The notes under the pieces were generated by a model. That model saw only the letters and a program-made list of their open reading frames with translations, was not told where the DNA came from and searched no databases. Shown here one piece after another: positions 34,835 through 45,139 of a DNA stretch of 64,000 nt (position 1 is the first letter of the stretch; each line of letters begins with the position of its first letter). The DNA lies in the NCBI RefSeq assembly GCF_000340475.1, contig NZ_CM001792.1, positions 261,425 to 325,424 of the forward strand, read 5' to 3'. The DNA comes from Oceanobacillus kimchii X50. GTDB taxonomy: Bacteria; Bacillota; Bacilli; Bacillales; Amphibacillaceae. A program made the translations under genes and the position numbers.

Positions 34835-35545
34835 ATGAATATATTAATTGTGGAAGACGATAAGACCATTGCGGCAGGATTAGAGTACTCGTTAAAACAA
34901 GAAGGCTATGATGTGATGGTTTGCCATAAAGTTCAAGAGGCACAGATGAAAATAAATAATGATTTAGATGATATATCATTGTGCTTGTTGGATTTGTCCT
35001 TACCTGATGGGAGCGGCTATGAACTTTGTGAAATGGTGAAGCAACAAGCAGATATCCCGGTGATTTTTCTTACGGTAGTGGATGATGAAGTAAATGTTGT
35101 TATGGGGCTTGATATGGGTGCTGATGATTATATAACGAAGCCTTTTCGAATTCGTGAATTAATCTCTCGAATAAAAACAGTACTTCGGCGATATGAAAGA
35201 AGTAAAATAAATAATGACCAATCATCCAGCATTATTCCTATTGGCCCGATCAACGTTCATACATTGGAAGGAAAAGTATATAAAGGGACAGAAGAAATAC
35301 TATTAACAGCTTTACAATATCGTTTGTTAATGATTTTCGTTAACCATCGTGGACAAGTTTTGTCTAGAAAACAATTGCTTGAATTAATATGGGATGTGGC
35401 TGGTGACTTTGTGAACGATAATACATTAACCGTATATATTAAGCGCCTAAGAAAAAAGATTGAAAATGATGCACAACATCCTACAGTAATTGAGACTGTT
35501 CGAGGGATGGGATATAGGATGGTAAATACACATGTTAAGAAATAA
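34835..35545 (+). CDS. OmpR-family response regulator
   Basis: A 236-residue response regulator. The receiver domain has Asp8/Asp9, phospho-acceptor Asp53 and the Lys of the DDYITKPF loop; a winged-helix DNA-binding domain follows (RKQLLELIWDVAGDF, then VYIKRLRKKIE). ATG 34835 gives the usual MNILIVEDD start; an in-frame GTG at 34820 lies inside the ribosome site. It overlaps the histidine kinase gene by 14 bases. Its likely target is the repeat region ahead of the ABC genes. Confidence 0.92.
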   Translation: MNILIVEDDKTIAAGLEYSLKQEGYDVMVCHKVQEAQMKINNDLDDISLCLLDLSLPDGSGYELCEMVKQQADIPVIFLTVVDDEVNVVMGLDMGADDYITKPFRIRELISRIKTVLRRYERSKINNDQSSSIIPIGPINVHTLEGKVYKGTEEILLTALQYRLLMIFVNHRGQVLSRKQLLELIWDVAGDFVNDNTLTVYIKRLRKKIENDAQHPTVIETVRGMGYRMVNTHVKK

Positions 35546-36533
35546 TGAGGTTCAGAGATATTTGTTTATCTCAATTGGCATTCTAATAATTAGTACGATT
35601 TCGATATCATTTATTTCGACTGTAGCTGCTGTATTTGTTTTTGTATCGACTTCTCTAATTATTACTGTTTTTTTATGGATGACATACTGGAGATATAAAC
35701 AAATTAAAAAACTTTCTCATTATTTGCGACAAATATCAGCTGGGAATATGTCACTTGATGTACGGGATAATCGGGAAGGAGAACTGAGCATATTAAAAAA
35801 TGATATTTATAAAATGAGCTTAATGCTATCTGAGCAACGTGAAGACCTAAAAAAAGATAAACAAAAATTAACAGATGCTATCTCTGATATTTCTCATCAG
35901 CTAAAAACTCCACTTACATCGATGACGGTAATGGCAGAATTACTTAGTGATGAGACGATGGATGATGATAAACGATTGGAGTTCACACATAATATTCGTA
36001 AACAACTTGAACGTATGGACTGGTTGGTGTCTTCTTTATTAAAGTTATCAAAAATAGACGCAGGTACCATTCAGTTTGCGAAGGAACGAGTAATTGTATC
36101 TAATCTAGTTGATGAAGTCATTGCTTCTTTGGAAATACCGATGGAACTAAAAGACATCAGTTTCCAAAAGCTAGGTGATAGAGAAGTTACTTTTTTAGGG
36201 GATTACAATTGGACGAAAGAAGCGTTGATTAATATTATGAAAAATGCGATTGAGCATACACCTGAGGCTGAACGTATCGCCATAAGCTTTAAAGAGAATG
36301 CACTTTATACAGAGATTATCATACAGGATACTGGGAAGGGAATTGCAAAACAAGATATTCCTTATATTTTTAAGCGGTTTTATAAAGGTGGAAATGCCAT
36401 AGATGGAAGCGTAGGAATCGGATTAGCAATGGCGCATAGTATTATTACAAATCAACACGGCGATATTGAAGTAGTAAGTGAAGAAGGAAGGGGAACAACG
36501 TTTACTATAAAATTATATAAACAAGTGATTTGA
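35532..36533 (+). CDS. Intramembrane-sensing type histidine kinase
   Basis: A 333-residue sensor kinase. Two membrane helices (about 9-28 and 31-51) are joined by only a few residues, so there is no real extracellular sensor. This is the layout of intramembrane-sensing kinases that rely on an ABC transporter to detect peptide antibiotics. A HAMP-like linker, then His122 in SHQLKTP, then N-, G1- and G2-boxes (NIMKNAIEHT, DTGKGIA, GIGLAMA) follow. The adjacent ABC transporter is the probable sensing partner. Confidence 0.9.
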   Translation: MLRNNEVQRYLFISIGILIISTISISFISTVAAVFVFVSTSLIITVFLWMTYWRYKQIKKLSHYLRQISAGNMSLDVRDNREGELSILKNDIYKMSLMLSEQREDLKKDKQKLTDAISDISHQLKTPLTSMTVMAELLSDETMDDDKRLEFTHNIRKQLERMDWLVSSLLKLSKIDAGTIQFAKERVIVSNLVDEVIASLEIPMELKDISFQKLGDREVTFLGDYNWTKEALINIMKNAIEHTPEAERIAISFKENALYTEIIIQDTGKGIAKQDIPYIFKRFYKGGNAIDGSVGIGLAMAHSIITNQHGDIEVVSEEGRGTTFTIKLYKQVI

Positions 36534-36541
36534 TTTAGAAG

Positions 36542-36596
36542 GTGACAATATTGTCACTGAATTAGTCACTGAGCCGTCATTTTGGACAAGTATGAT
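36542..36596 (+). promoter_or_regulatory. Response-regulator target and promoter ahead of the ABC genes
   Basis: A perfect 16-bp palindrome GTGACAATATTGTCAC (36542-36557) overlaps direct repeats GTCACTGA (36553-36560 and 36565-36572) and GTCAT (36576-36580), spaced 11-12 bases. A TATGAT box follows at 36591-36596 with no good -35. Tandem sites one turn apart beside a weak -35 suit activation by an OmpR-type regulator. Confidence 0.65.
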
Positions 36597-36628
36597 AAAG
36601 ATAAAGCAATACGAGGAGGAAGATTCAC

Positions 36629-37312
36629 ATGGAAATGTTAAGAATAGAAAACTTGTCTAAAGTTTATGGGAAAGGTGACACTGCGGTAAAAGCACTAGAT
36701 GATATATCATTCTCTGTCGACAAAGGAGAATTTGTAGCAATTATTGGTCCATCCGGTTCTGGTAAATCTACGTTACTTCATTTACTTGGAGGCGTAGATC
36801 GTCCTACAGAAGGAAAGGTATTCGTAGATGGAACGGACATGTATCAATTGAATGAAACACAATTGGCGATTTTTCGAAGAAGGCAAATTGGATTGATATA
36901 CCAATTCTATAATTTACTACCAATACTAACAGTTGAAGAGAATATTACATTGCCATTACTATTAGATTCTCATAAAGTGGATCAAAAACACTTTAAAGAG
37001 ATTGTAGACATTTTAGGTTTACAAAAACGTATCGAGTACTTGCCTAATCAATTATCAGGAGGGCAACAACAACGTGTTTCGATAGGAAGAGCAATAATTA
37101 GTAACCCTTCTATTATTTTAGCAGATGAACCAACAGGGAATTTAGATAGTGAAAATAGTAAGGAAATCGTGGATTTATTGAAAATGTTTAATCGAACTTA
37201 TAACCAGACACTTGTAGTTATTACACATGACGATCGAATTGCACTACAAGCAGATCGTGTTATCTCAATTGAAGATGGAAGGATTGCTAAGGATGAGGTG
37301 ATCCGTCCGTGA
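36629..37312 (+). CDS. ABC transporter ATP-binding protein (MacB/BceA type)
   Basis: A 227-residue ATPase of the FtsE/MacB/BceA family. Walker A GPSGSGKS (40-47), signature LSGGQQQR, and Walker B IILADEPTGNLDS are intact. GLIYQFYNLLP is the family's Q-loop stretch. GGAGGA precedes the ATG. Its GTGA end overlaps the permease start (GTG at 37309). Together with the permease it would protect against or sense cell-envelope-active peptides. Confidence 0.93.
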   Translation: MEMLRIENLSKVYGKGDTAVKALDDISFSVDKGEFVAIIGPSGSGKSTLLHLLGGVDRPTEGKVFVDGTDMYQLNETQLAIFRRRQIGLIYQFYNLLPILTVEENITLPLLLDSHKVDQKHFKEIVDILGLQKRIEYLPNQLSGGQQQRVSIGRAIISNPSIILADEPTGNLDSENSKEIVDLLKMFNRTYNQTLVVITHDDRIALQADRVISIEDGRIAKDEVIRP

Positions 37313-39918
37313 ATATCGTAAATAAAGTAACGATAAGGCATTTGAAAGAAAATAAACGACGAACACTTGTAACCATTATAGGAGTAATTATCTCGGTAGC
37401 TATGATTACCGCAGTTGCAACGTTAGGTCTGTCCTTTCTAGATTTAAATCAGCGTCAAACTATTGAAAATACAGGAGAATGGCATTATAGCTATAACGAT
37501 TTAAATGAAGAACAATATCAAGCAGTGAAAGATCATGATAAAACGGAATCTATTGCTCTTATGAACGAACTCGGGTTTGCACCACTAGAAGGAGAAGGTA
37601 GTAAACCATATGTGTATGTGCATCAATTAAATAAAGCAGGAATGGACCAATTTCAAGTGAAATTACAGGATGGTAGACTTCCTAAGAAACCAAACGAAGT
37701 TGTTCTATCTGAAGTGTTATTACAGTCAGGCTATGATAAGGAAATTGGAGATACAATCCATTTAGAAGTTGGAAAACGTTATTCATTATCTGAAGAAATG
37801 GCAGGGGAAGGCCCACTAAATCAAAATACTTCAGCTTCCGTGGCCGAAGGTGAATTGGAAGAAGAGTTAAGAAATACAGAAGAATATACGTTTACAGTTG
37901 TCGGTACGATAGAAGAGCCTTTATGGGATTATTCTTGGGCACCGGGATATAGTATGCTTTCGTATATTGATGAGGACATTCTCGCCACAGAGGAAAATGT
38001 AACCGTCTTTGTGAAAAGCAATGATATCTCAACTTCGCTTTTTGATGCTATTCCAGTGTTTGCTAAGAATCAAAACATAGACCAAAATCAAATTGAATTT
38101 AATTACAACCTTCTCGAAGCATATGTTGTATCTCCGAACGAAGGAGCAATGACAACTGTTTTTGGCTTAATAGCGATTATCATTGTCATTATCATGATTG
38201 GCTCTGTTGCCTTGATTTATAACGCATTTGCCATCTCAGTATCAGAACGATCACGTTACTTAGGAATGTTATCTAGTATTGGGGCGACAAAACGACAAAA
38301 GCGGAATTCAGTATTTTTTGAAGGAATTATTATTAGTTTAATTAGTATTCCTTTGGGAGTTGGAGCAGGACTTTTAGGGATCGGCATTACTTTATACTTT
38401 GTTAATCGTATCCTTTCGGAAGCACAGTTTGATGTGGATTTACAGCTCATTGCTTCGTTTGGCTCGATCGGAATTGCGGTTGTAATTTCTTTTATCACGA
38501 TTATGATTTCAGCATATATTCCAGCAATTCGTGCCTCAAAAGTAACGGCGATTGATGCTATTCGTCAATCGAAAGATATAAAACTAACTAAGAAAAAAGT
38601 AAAAGCAAATCCACTTGTGCGAAAAATATTTGGCTACGAGGCGGAAATAGCTTTAAAAAATCTTAAACGAAATAAGAAACGGTATAATGTTACAGTTTTA
38701 TCTTTGATTGTGAGTATAGTTTTATTTTTATCCGTAGGGTATTTTTCCAACACAATGACAAAATCATTTGAGTTACAATCAAATCAATTAAATTATGATA
38801 TAGCAGCTTCTTCATCTACTGGTTATGGTGGAGTAGAAGAATTGAAACAAGTAATGGATAATATCCAAGGACTTCAAGAAGTAAACAACACGATCATGTA
38901 TCAAAAAATGAATATGAGTGGAATCGTAAAAGAGGAAATGGCAGGGGAGCCAATTACTTCTTTGGAAAATGCTTCTGATTATATTAGTGATCAAGGAGTA
39001 CAATATTTCATGCAGTTTATTGCTTTGGAGGATAAAGCTTTACAAGATTATGCCGAAGAAAATGGAATCTCATACAGTGATATAGATGAAGGAGAAGGTA
39101 TACTGATTAATCATGTATCTTATCCAGATGATAATCAGGGTAAGTATGTAGAAACAGAAGTACTTGATGCAGAAGTTGGAGATTCGGTGATAGCAGCTCA
39201 AGAAAATTACGATGAAGAGACTGGAGAAGTTTCTTTTGAAAGAGTATCCCAAATAGATATAGCTGGTCTAGCCGATCATTTCCCGATGGGTAATTTTTAT
39301 CCCTCACCGGACACATTATTTTTTGTAGTATCTGAAAAGACATTGGCTAACATTGATGAACAGACAGATTATCAACCAGATGGAATGACATTATATATTC
39401 AAACGGAAGATCCAGTAAGTACACAAGAGTATATAGAAGAATTAGAAGTGGCAAGTGAACTTAATATAGCCAACCAATATTTTTATGAACAACAAGATAG
39501 ACAGATGACACTAATCCTTTCCATATTTGTTTATGGATTCATTACTTTAATCACATTGATTTCTGTCGCGAATATCTTTAATACAATATCAACGAGTGTG
39601 GCATTACGTCGAAGAGAATTCGCAACCATGAAGTCGATTGGAATGACACCTAAAGCCTTCCGTAAAATGATTCAATTTGAAAGTGTTTTTTATGGATTGA
39701 AGTCTCTTTTATACGGGTTGCCGATTAGTATAGGTGTTATGTATTTAATTTATAATCAAACACAGAATACTTTTTCTTATTCGTTCTCCATACCTTGGAT
39801 AAATATTGCAATTGCTATATTGGCTGTATTTGTCATTGTTAGTGTAGCTATGTTATATTCGATTTCGAAAATTAAAGACGATAATATTATTGAAACATTA
39901 AGACAAGAAAATATTTAA
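37309..39918 (+). CDS. FtsX-like ABC permease with two large extracellular domains
   Basis: An 869-residue permease with two FtsX units. Each has a membrane helix (near 15-45 and 455-480), a large extracellular domain (about 50-280 and 490-750), then three helices. That gives eight helices with two outer domains, unlike BceB (ten helices, one domain), and closer to double-MacB permeases near salivaricin/lantibiotic-type systems. GTG start overlaps the ATPase stop. The cargo is unknown; a mechanotransmission role, rather than transport, is likely for FtsX/MacB-fold proteins. Confidence 0.88.
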   Translation: MNIVNKVTIRHLKENKRRTLVTIIGVIISVAMITAVATLGLSFLDLNQRQTIENTGEWHYSYNDLNEEQYQAVKDHDKTESIALMNELGFAPLEGEGSKPYVYVHQLNKAGMDQFQVKLQDGRLPKKPNEVVLSEVLLQSGYDKEIGDTIHLEVGKRYSLSEEMAGEGPLNQNTSASVAEGELEEELRNTEEYTFTVVGTIEEPLWDYSWAPGYSMLSYIDEDILATEENVTVFVKSNDISTSLFDAIPVFAKNQNIDQNQIEFNYNLLEAYVVSPNEGAMTTVFGLIAIIIVIIMIGSVALIYNAFAISVSERSRYLGMLSSIGATKRQKRNSVFFEGIIISLISIPLGVGAGLLGIGITLYFVNRILSEAQFDVDLQLIASFGSIGIAVVISFITIMISAYIPAIRASKVTAIDAIRQSKDIKLTKKKVKANPLVRKIFGYEAEIALKNLKRNKKRYNVTVLSLIVSIVLFLSVGYFSNTMTKSFELQSNQLNYDIAASSSTGYGGVEELKQVMDNIQGLQEVNNTIMYQKMNMSGIVKEEMAGEPITSLENASDYISDQGVQYFMQFIALEDKALQDYAEENGISYSDIDEGEGILINHVSYPDDNQGKYVETEVLDAEVGDSVIAAQENYDEETGEVSFERVSQIDIAGLADHFPMGNFYPSPDTLFFVVSEKTLANIDEQTDYQPDGMTLYIQTEDPVSTQEYIEELEVASELNIANQYFYEQQDRQMTLILSIFVYGFITLITLISVANIFNTISTSVALRRREFATMKSIGMTPKAFRKMIQFESVFYGLKSLLYGLPISIGVMYLIYNQTQNTFSYSFSIPWINIAIAILAVFVIVSVAMLYSISKIKDDNIIETLRQENI

Positions 39919-39926
39919 TTAGGAAG

Positions 39927-39972
39927 CGCATGTAATATGATGACCACTTATCATATTACATGCGTTTTTTTT
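39927..39972 (+). terminator. Strong terminator after the ABC permease
   Basis: A perfect 15-bp stem CGCATGTAATATGAT / ATCATATTACATGCG (loop of 8) is followed by eight T. Confidence 0.93.
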
Positions 39973-40026
39973 ACAGGTAAGACAGTATATAAATTTGGAC
40001 CTCATATTTGTAGGTAGAAATTGCCA

Positions 40027-40278
40027 CGTCCAGATCCAGCGCCCAAAAACTAGGCGACTTCACGAAATCGCCCTACGATACAGAAGACTTGCCGAATGTT
40101 CTTTATGAGGCATAGCCGCACTTATACCCTTGCGGTGAAAGTCATTACGGCTCGTCCCTCACCGTGATTCCTTTATCTCAAAGGAAAGAGGAAGTTCGAC
40201 CTTCGTTGAACCACCCCCCTAAAAAACAGGGGGCGCACTCGCTACATTTCTAAACGGGCGCTTGCGCTTTTGGTCTTT
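40027..40278. repeat. GC-richer dispersed repeat element
   Basis: A block clearly less AT-rich than its surroundings, beginning GTCCAGATCCAGCGCCCAAA and ending GGGCGCTTGCGCTTTTGGTC, with a CCCCC/GGGGG hairpin at about 40213-40232. No frame is credible. The start and end match a family of intergenic repeats I recognise from Bacillaceae genomes. There is one copy in this window. Confidence 0.65.
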
Positions 40279-40375
40279 TTCACTATGCTATAAAAAAGAA
40301 CATTTTGTGAATGTAGAGGGATTATTAAGCAGTGTATAGAATATAAAACTATATCGGAATGATTGAGGTGATGGT

Positions 40376-41587
40376 ATGAACCTACAAAAATGGAAGAATC
40401 CTTCTTTACTTCTTACTTCTATTGGAATTGCAAATATTGGTGATTTTATTTACTTAGTTGCGATCAATATTCTAGTATTTCAAATGACAGGGTCTGCAGC
40501 AGCAGTAGCTGCATTGTGGTTAATCGGACCATTGACAAATATATTTGCAAAGTTTTGGACAGGGAGTTTTATTGATTATCGTAGTAAGCGAAAAGTGATG
40601 ATGTCTACATATGCAATTCGAGGTATATTTATATTCATTCTCCCATTTATGGATAATTTGTTTTTGTTATATAGTGTTTTAATAATATTAAGTATTGCTA
40701 AGGCATTCTTTAACCCGGCATCTATGACATATATTACAATAGTCGTACCGAAAAAAATGAGAAAAAGGTTTAACTCTATTCGCGCTTTTGCATCTTCTGG
40801 TGCCTTTATTATTGGCCCGTCTATTGGAGGAGCATTAATCTATGCGACTTCTATTGATGTAACATTATGGATTAATGCGATCTTTTTCTTACTGTCTGCT
40901 GGTCTATTATGGTCGTTGCCGGAAGAAAGAAAGCGTGCAGAGCAGATTCCACAATTGACAATCAAACAAGTTATGAAAGATTTCACCGTCGTCCAGAACT
41001 TTATGAAACATAACCGATATGTAACTGGTATATATCTAGGCTTCATTGTTGTATTATTATGTACATTTGCCATGGATGCACAAGAAGTAGTCTTTACTCA
41101 ACAAGAGGTTGGTCTGTCGGAAGTGGATTATACGTTATTGATTAGTATTACAGGGATTGGTTCAGTTACCGGTGCAATTTTGCTATCGATCATTTCTAAT
41201 AAGTTATCTTTACGAATGATGATTGTTGTGGGATTAACATTTGTGGCAATTGGATATATCATATACGCGTTTTCTTGGTCTTTTATATCGATTACGATTG
41301 GGTTTATCATTTTAGGTTTCTTTCTTGTATTCTTAAATGCTGGAATGATGACGTTTTATCAAAACAATATCCCAATTGATTTAATGGGGAGAGTGACGAG
41401 TATCTTTGATTTGATTCAAAGTACGTTGCAAGTATTAATTGTTCTAGCGGTAGGATTACTGGCAGATATTATATCATTGCGTGGTACAATCGTTAGTTTA
41501 TCAATTTCAATGTTCATATTATCGATAATGTATATGTTTTTTGTATTAAAACCAACGCATGTAAAACTATATCAAGATGCTTCCTAG
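40376..41587 (+). CDS. MFS exporter (EntS-like family)
   Basis: A 403-residue major facilitator with 12 predicted helices. The motif between helices 2 and 3 (GSFIDYRSKRKVM, about 63-75) is the MFS signature. The sequence is of the MFS_3/EntS-like family, often drug or siderophore exporters. AGGTGATGGT precedes the ATG. It is flanked by a repeat upstream and the ileS leader downstream, so it stands alone. The substrate cannot be inferred. Confidence 0.88.
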   Translation: MNLQKWKNPSLLLTSIGIANIGDFIYLVAINILVFQMTGSAAAVAALWLIGPLTNIFAKFWTGSFIDYRSKRKVMMSTYAIRGIFIFILPFMDNLFLLYSVLIILSIAKAFFNPASMTYITIVVPKKMRKRFNSIRAFASSGAFIIGPSIGGALIYATSIDVTLWINAIFFLLSAGLLWSLPEERKRAEQIPQLTIKQVMKDFTVVQNFMKHNRYVTGIYLGFIVVLLCTFAMDAQEVVFTQQEVGLSEVDYTLLISITGIGSVTGAILLSIISNKLSLRMMIVVGLTFVAIGYIIYAFSWSFISITIGFIILGFFLVFLNAGMMTFYQNNIPIDLMGRVTSIFDLIQSTLQVLIVLAVGLLADIISLRGTIVSLSISMFILSIMYMFFVLKPTHVKLYQDAS

Positions 41588-41596
41588 TTCATTATA

Positions 41597-41625
41597 TTGA
41601 CTTTCTTTCTTGCATTCGATACTAT
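41597..41625 (+). promoter_or_regulatory. ileS leader promoter
   Basis: TTGACT (41597-41602) is 17 bases from TACTAT (41620-41625), just past the MFS gene and ahead of the T-box. Confidence 0.75.
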
Positions 41626-41631
41626 ATTCTT

Positions 41632-41915
41632 ACGGTCAATAAAATGATGAATTCGATGACGAGAACGAGTAATTAGGAACGTCTTATCTACAGAGAGTTG
41701 ACAATAGCTGAAAGTCAATGGTGAGAAGCTTAATGAAAATCATCTCCGAGAAGCAAAGTTGAACGGTTACTGGTAAACTTTGACGGTCTCCAACCGATAT
41801 CTTGGACGCGTATGATGGTACGTAGTGCTAATTAGAAAAAACCGCTACGATGGTTTTTTATTTTTGTCTAATAATGGTAATACTCGATTCTACGTGGTGG
41901 ATTCGAGTTTTTTTA
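41632..41915 (+). ncRNA. T-box riboswitch (isoleucine) leader of ileS
   Basis: The 350-base gap before an isoleucyl-tRNA synthetase gene has T-box features. AGTA and CAGAGAG/GGTGAGA stem I motifs lie near 41668-41727. GAAAATCATC near 41734-41743 places an ATC isoleucine specifier codon. A stem at 41755-41783 (AAAGTT/AACTTT) follows. A diverged T-box GATGGTACGTAG lies at about 41813-41824. The terminator AAAAAACC / GGTTTTTT (41836-41857) competes with CGTAG/CTACG. A second hairpin with seven T ends near 41915. Uncharged tRNA-Ile should turn the gene on. Confidence 0.78.
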
Positions 41916-41937
41916 ATTTAATGAAGAGGTGAATGGA

Positions 41938-44900
41938 ATGGATCACGCACAACGTGAACGAAGCATGAGGGCACATTGGAAAGACAATAAAACGTTTCAA
42001 CGCTCCATTGAAAATAGAGAAGGTCAACAAACGTATGTATTTTATGAAGGACCACCAACGGCAAATGGAATGCCACATGCTGGCCATGCGCTAGGTCGTA
42101 CGATAAAAGACTTTGTTGCCCGTTACAAAACAATGTCTGGTTATCAAGTATTACGTAAAGCAGGCTGGGACACACATGGTCTACCAGTAGAATTAGAAGT
42201 AGAAAAACAGCTTAATATCCGCGGAAAAGATGATATTGAGAAGTTCGGTGTAGAGAAATTTATTGAGAAATGTAAAGAAAGCGTCTTTGTTTATGAAAAT
42301 GAATGGAAGGAATTCACGGATAAGCTTGGGTATTGGGTAGATATGGAAAATCCATACAAAACATTAAATAACCCATATATTGAGTCTGTTTGGAATATCC
42401 TTGCTACTATTCATGATGAAGATTTACTTTATAAAGGCCATCGTGTAGTTCCATATTGCCCAAACTGTGAGACATCTTTAAGTTCTCATGAGGTGGCACA
42501 AGGTTATAAAGATGTGACGGATTTATCCGTAACTGCTAAATTCCGAGTTAGTGACAAAGAAAATGAATTTATCCTTGGATGGACAACAACTCCTTGGACA
42601 TTACCCGGAAATGTTGCGTTAGCGGTGAATCCGGAAATGACCTATGTAAAAGCAAAACAGGGTGAAGAAATCTATGTCGTTGCTAAATCGTTAGTGAACT
42701 CTGTTCTAGGTGAAGCGTATGAAGTGGTAGAAGAACTAGCTGGAGAAGATTTAATCGGTATCAATTATGAAGCTCCATTTGACTTTATTTCTTTAGATAA
42801 TGGTCATTACGTTATCGGTGCAGATTTTGTTACCGATACAAGTGGTACGGGTATTGTTCATTTAAACCCAGCACATGGGGAAGACGACTATAATGCTATC
42901 CAGGCAAAAGGCATGGATTTTGTAAATGTAGTCGATTCAAAAGGAAGATATAAGGATGAAATCGCTCCACTTGTAGGACAGTTTGTGAAGGATAGCGATG
43001 TAGATATCATTAAAATGCTAGCAAAAGATGGAACACTATATGAAAAGCAAAAATATGAGCATAGCTATCCTCATTGCTGGAGATGTGATACACCATTACT
43101 TTACTATGCAATGGAAGGTTGGTTCATTAAAACCACTGCAGTAAAAGAAAAAATGCAGGAAAACAATCAATCTGTTGAGTGGTTCCCGAACCATATGCGT
43201 GATGGGCGTTTTGGTAACTTCTTAGATAATATGGTCGATTGGAATATTGGACGTAATCGCTATTGGGGAACACCATTAAATGTATGGGTATGTGATGATT
43301 GTGGTAAACAAAAATCTCCTCACTCAATCCAAGAATTACGTACTTTTGCAGATAGTGACGTACCAGAAGATATTGAATTGCATAAACCATATGTTGATAA
43401 AATTACGTTTGACTGTGAATGTGGCGGTAAAATGCATCGTACGAAAGAAGTTATTGATGTTTGGTTCGACAGTGGATCGATGCCATTTGCACAGTATCAT
43501 CACCCGTTTGAAAACGATGAACTATTTAATAAACAATTCCCAGCGGATGTGGTTATTGAAGGTGTCGATCAGACACGTGGCTGGTTTTACAGTCTCCTAG
43601 CGGTATCTACACTGTTTACCGGAAAAACACCGTACAAACGAGTATTGTCGCTTGGCCATATTCTAGATGAACATGGGCAAAAAATGTCTAAAAGTAAAGG
43701 GAATGCTTTAAATCCTGTAGAACTTATTGAAGAGTTTGGTGCAGACGCACTTCGTTGGGCACTACTTGCTGACAGTTCACCATGGAATAATAAGCGTTTC
43801 TCAAAAAAGACAGTTAGTCAAGCAAAATCAAAAGTGATTGACACCATATTAAATGTGTTTTCATTCTACTCTATGTATGCTGACATTGATAAATTTACTG
43901 TTGAAGAACATGCAAGTGATGCTAAAACGACAATGGATCATTGGATTCTGTCCCGATTAAATTCGGTGATTAAAGAAGTTACCACAAGTCTCGATCAATA
44001 TGATATTACAAAAGGTGCTCGATCCATTGCGTTATTTGTAGATGAATTAAGTAACTGGTATGTACGTCGTTCTAGACAGCGTTTTTGGAGCAGTGGCATG
44101 AATGAAGATAAGAAAGCTGCCTTCACTACATTGCACGAAGTACTAACAAAACTCACTCAGTTAATGGCGCCATATACACCATTCGTTGCAGATGATATTT
44201 ATACAAATCTGCAAGGGGACAGTGTTCATGTATCGGACTTCCCGAAAGTGGACGAAGATGCAATCGATGAGAAACTAGAAGCAGATATGCAGGGTGTGCT
44301 TGAAGTCATTGAGGGAGCACGTTCACTCCGTAATGAAGTAAACATTAAAACAAAGCAACCTCTAGCAGAACTAGTGGTTGTACCAAATGACGCCCAACTT
44401 CAATCTGGGTTACAGGCATATACCTCTATTATTGAAGAGGAAATTAATGTAAAACAAGTTAGTTTTAAGAAAGACACTGCTGATTTCTTGGATACAGAGA
44501 TGAAACTTAATTTCCCAGTTGCTGGACCAAAACTGGGTAAACAAGTTGGCCAAGCAAAAGGAAAAGTAGAAAACTTTACGGAACAAGAAAAAGAAGCATT
44601 CTTAGTGGACGGTACAATTACTGTTGAGCTTCAAGATGGTAGTAAGGCCACTCTTGAAAAAGAAGACATTATAGTAGAGAAAAAAGGCCAAAAAGGATAT
44701 CAATTATTTGAAGGCAATCGATTTGTGCTTTTATTGGATACCAACTTGACGGAGAAGTTAAAGGAAGAAGGTTTTGTAAGAGAGTTTATTCGTGCGGTAC
44801 AAACATATCGTAAAGAACTTGACCTTCCAGTTGAACAACGTGTGGATGTGTACGTAAATTCCAATGAAAATGCAGAGCGGATTTTATCAGAATTCGATTC

Positions 44901-45006
44901 TCTAATCCATGAGGGATTAATTGTTAACAGTATTCAATTTTTAGAAAAAGAGAATATGAAGCAAGTAACAGTAAATGATACGGAGATGGGTTTATCTATA
45001 GTATAA
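41938..45006 (+). CDS. ileS: Isoleucyl-tRNA synthetase, type 2 (long form)
   Basis: Charges tRNA-Ile in the cytoplasm. The 1022-residue class I synthetase has HAGH at 47-50, KMSKS at 582-586, an editing domain with [15 protein letters not shown], and paired cysteines in WVCDDCGKQ and CECGGK. Length and the N-terminal pattern fit the type 2 (eukaryote-like) IleS rather than the about 920-residue bacterial type 1. Type 2 enzymes are known for low mupirocin sensitivity. ATG 41938 is chosen, as AGAGGTG lies six bases upstream; GTG 41929 lies within that site. Whether a type 1 ileS also exists elsewhere cannot be seen. Confidence 0.93.
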   Translation: MDHAQRERSMRAHWKDNKTFQRSIENREGQQTYVFYEGPPTANGMPHAGHALGRTIKDFVARYKTMSGYQVLRKAGWDTHGLPVELEVEKQLNIRGKDDIEKFGVEKFIEKCKESVFVYENEWKEFTDKLGYWVDMENPYKTLNNPYIESVWNILATIHDEDLLYKGHRVVPYCPNCETSLSSHEVAQGYKDVTDLSVTAKFRVSDKENEFILGWTTTPWTLPGNVALAVNPEMTYVKAKQGEEIYVVAKSLVNSVLGEAYEVVEELAGEDLIGINYEAPFDFISLDNGHYVIGADFVTDTSGTGIVHLNPAHGEDDYNAIQAKGMDFVNVVDSKGRYKDEIAPLVGQFVKDSDVDIIKMLAKDGTLYEKQKYEHSYPHCWRCDTPLLYYAMEGWFIKTTAVKEKMQENNQSVEWFPNHMRDGRFGNFLDNMVDWNIGRNRYWGTPLNVWVCDDCGKQKSPHSIQELRTFADSDVPEDIELHKPYVDKITFDCECGGKMHRTKEVIDVWFDSGSMPFAQYHHPFENDELFNKQFPADVVIEGVDQTRGWFYSLLAVSTLFTGKTPYKRVLSLGHILDEHGQKMSKSKGNALNPVELIEEFGADALRWALLADSSPWNNKRFSKKTVSQAKSKVIDTILNVFSFYSMYADIDKFTVEEHASDAKTTMDHWILSRLNSVIKEVTTSLDQYDITKGARSIALFVDELSNWYVRRSRQRFWSSGMNEDKKAAFTTLHEVLTKLTQLMAPYTPFVADDIYTNLQGDSVHVSDFPKVDEDAIDEKLEADMQGVLEVIEGARSLRNEVNIKTKQPLAELVVVPNDAQLQSGLQAYTSIIEEEINVKQVSFKKDTADFLDTEMKLNFPVAGPKLGKQVGQAKGKVENFTEQEKEAFLVDGTITVELQDGSKATLEKEDIIVEKKGQKGYQLFEGNRFVLLLDTNLTEKLKEEGFVREFIRAVQTYRKELDLPVEQRVDVYVNSNENAERILSEFDSLIHEGLIVNSIQFLEKENMKQVTVNDTEMGLSIV

Positions 45007-45008
45007 GC

Positions 45009-45036
45009 AAAAGCAGGGGAGGTCCCCTGCTTTTTT
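45009..45036 (+). terminator. ileS terminator
   Basis: AAAAGCAGGGGA pairs with TCCCCTGCTTTT, loop GG, then further T, three bases after the stop. Confidence 0.93.
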
Positions 45037-45139
45037 GTATGCATAAGTATATATAATCATTTATAAATACTTCGGTAAAAATAGCAGGAATCTTCTTAAT
45101 TCATGTCGAATATTAAGTAGGATTAAGGAGGAAATAAAA

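Noticed and set aside
40027..40278. Structured RNA or tRNA cluster in the GC-richer block
   Set aside because: No cloverleaf, CCA end or T-loop motif; the ends match a dispersed repeat type instead.
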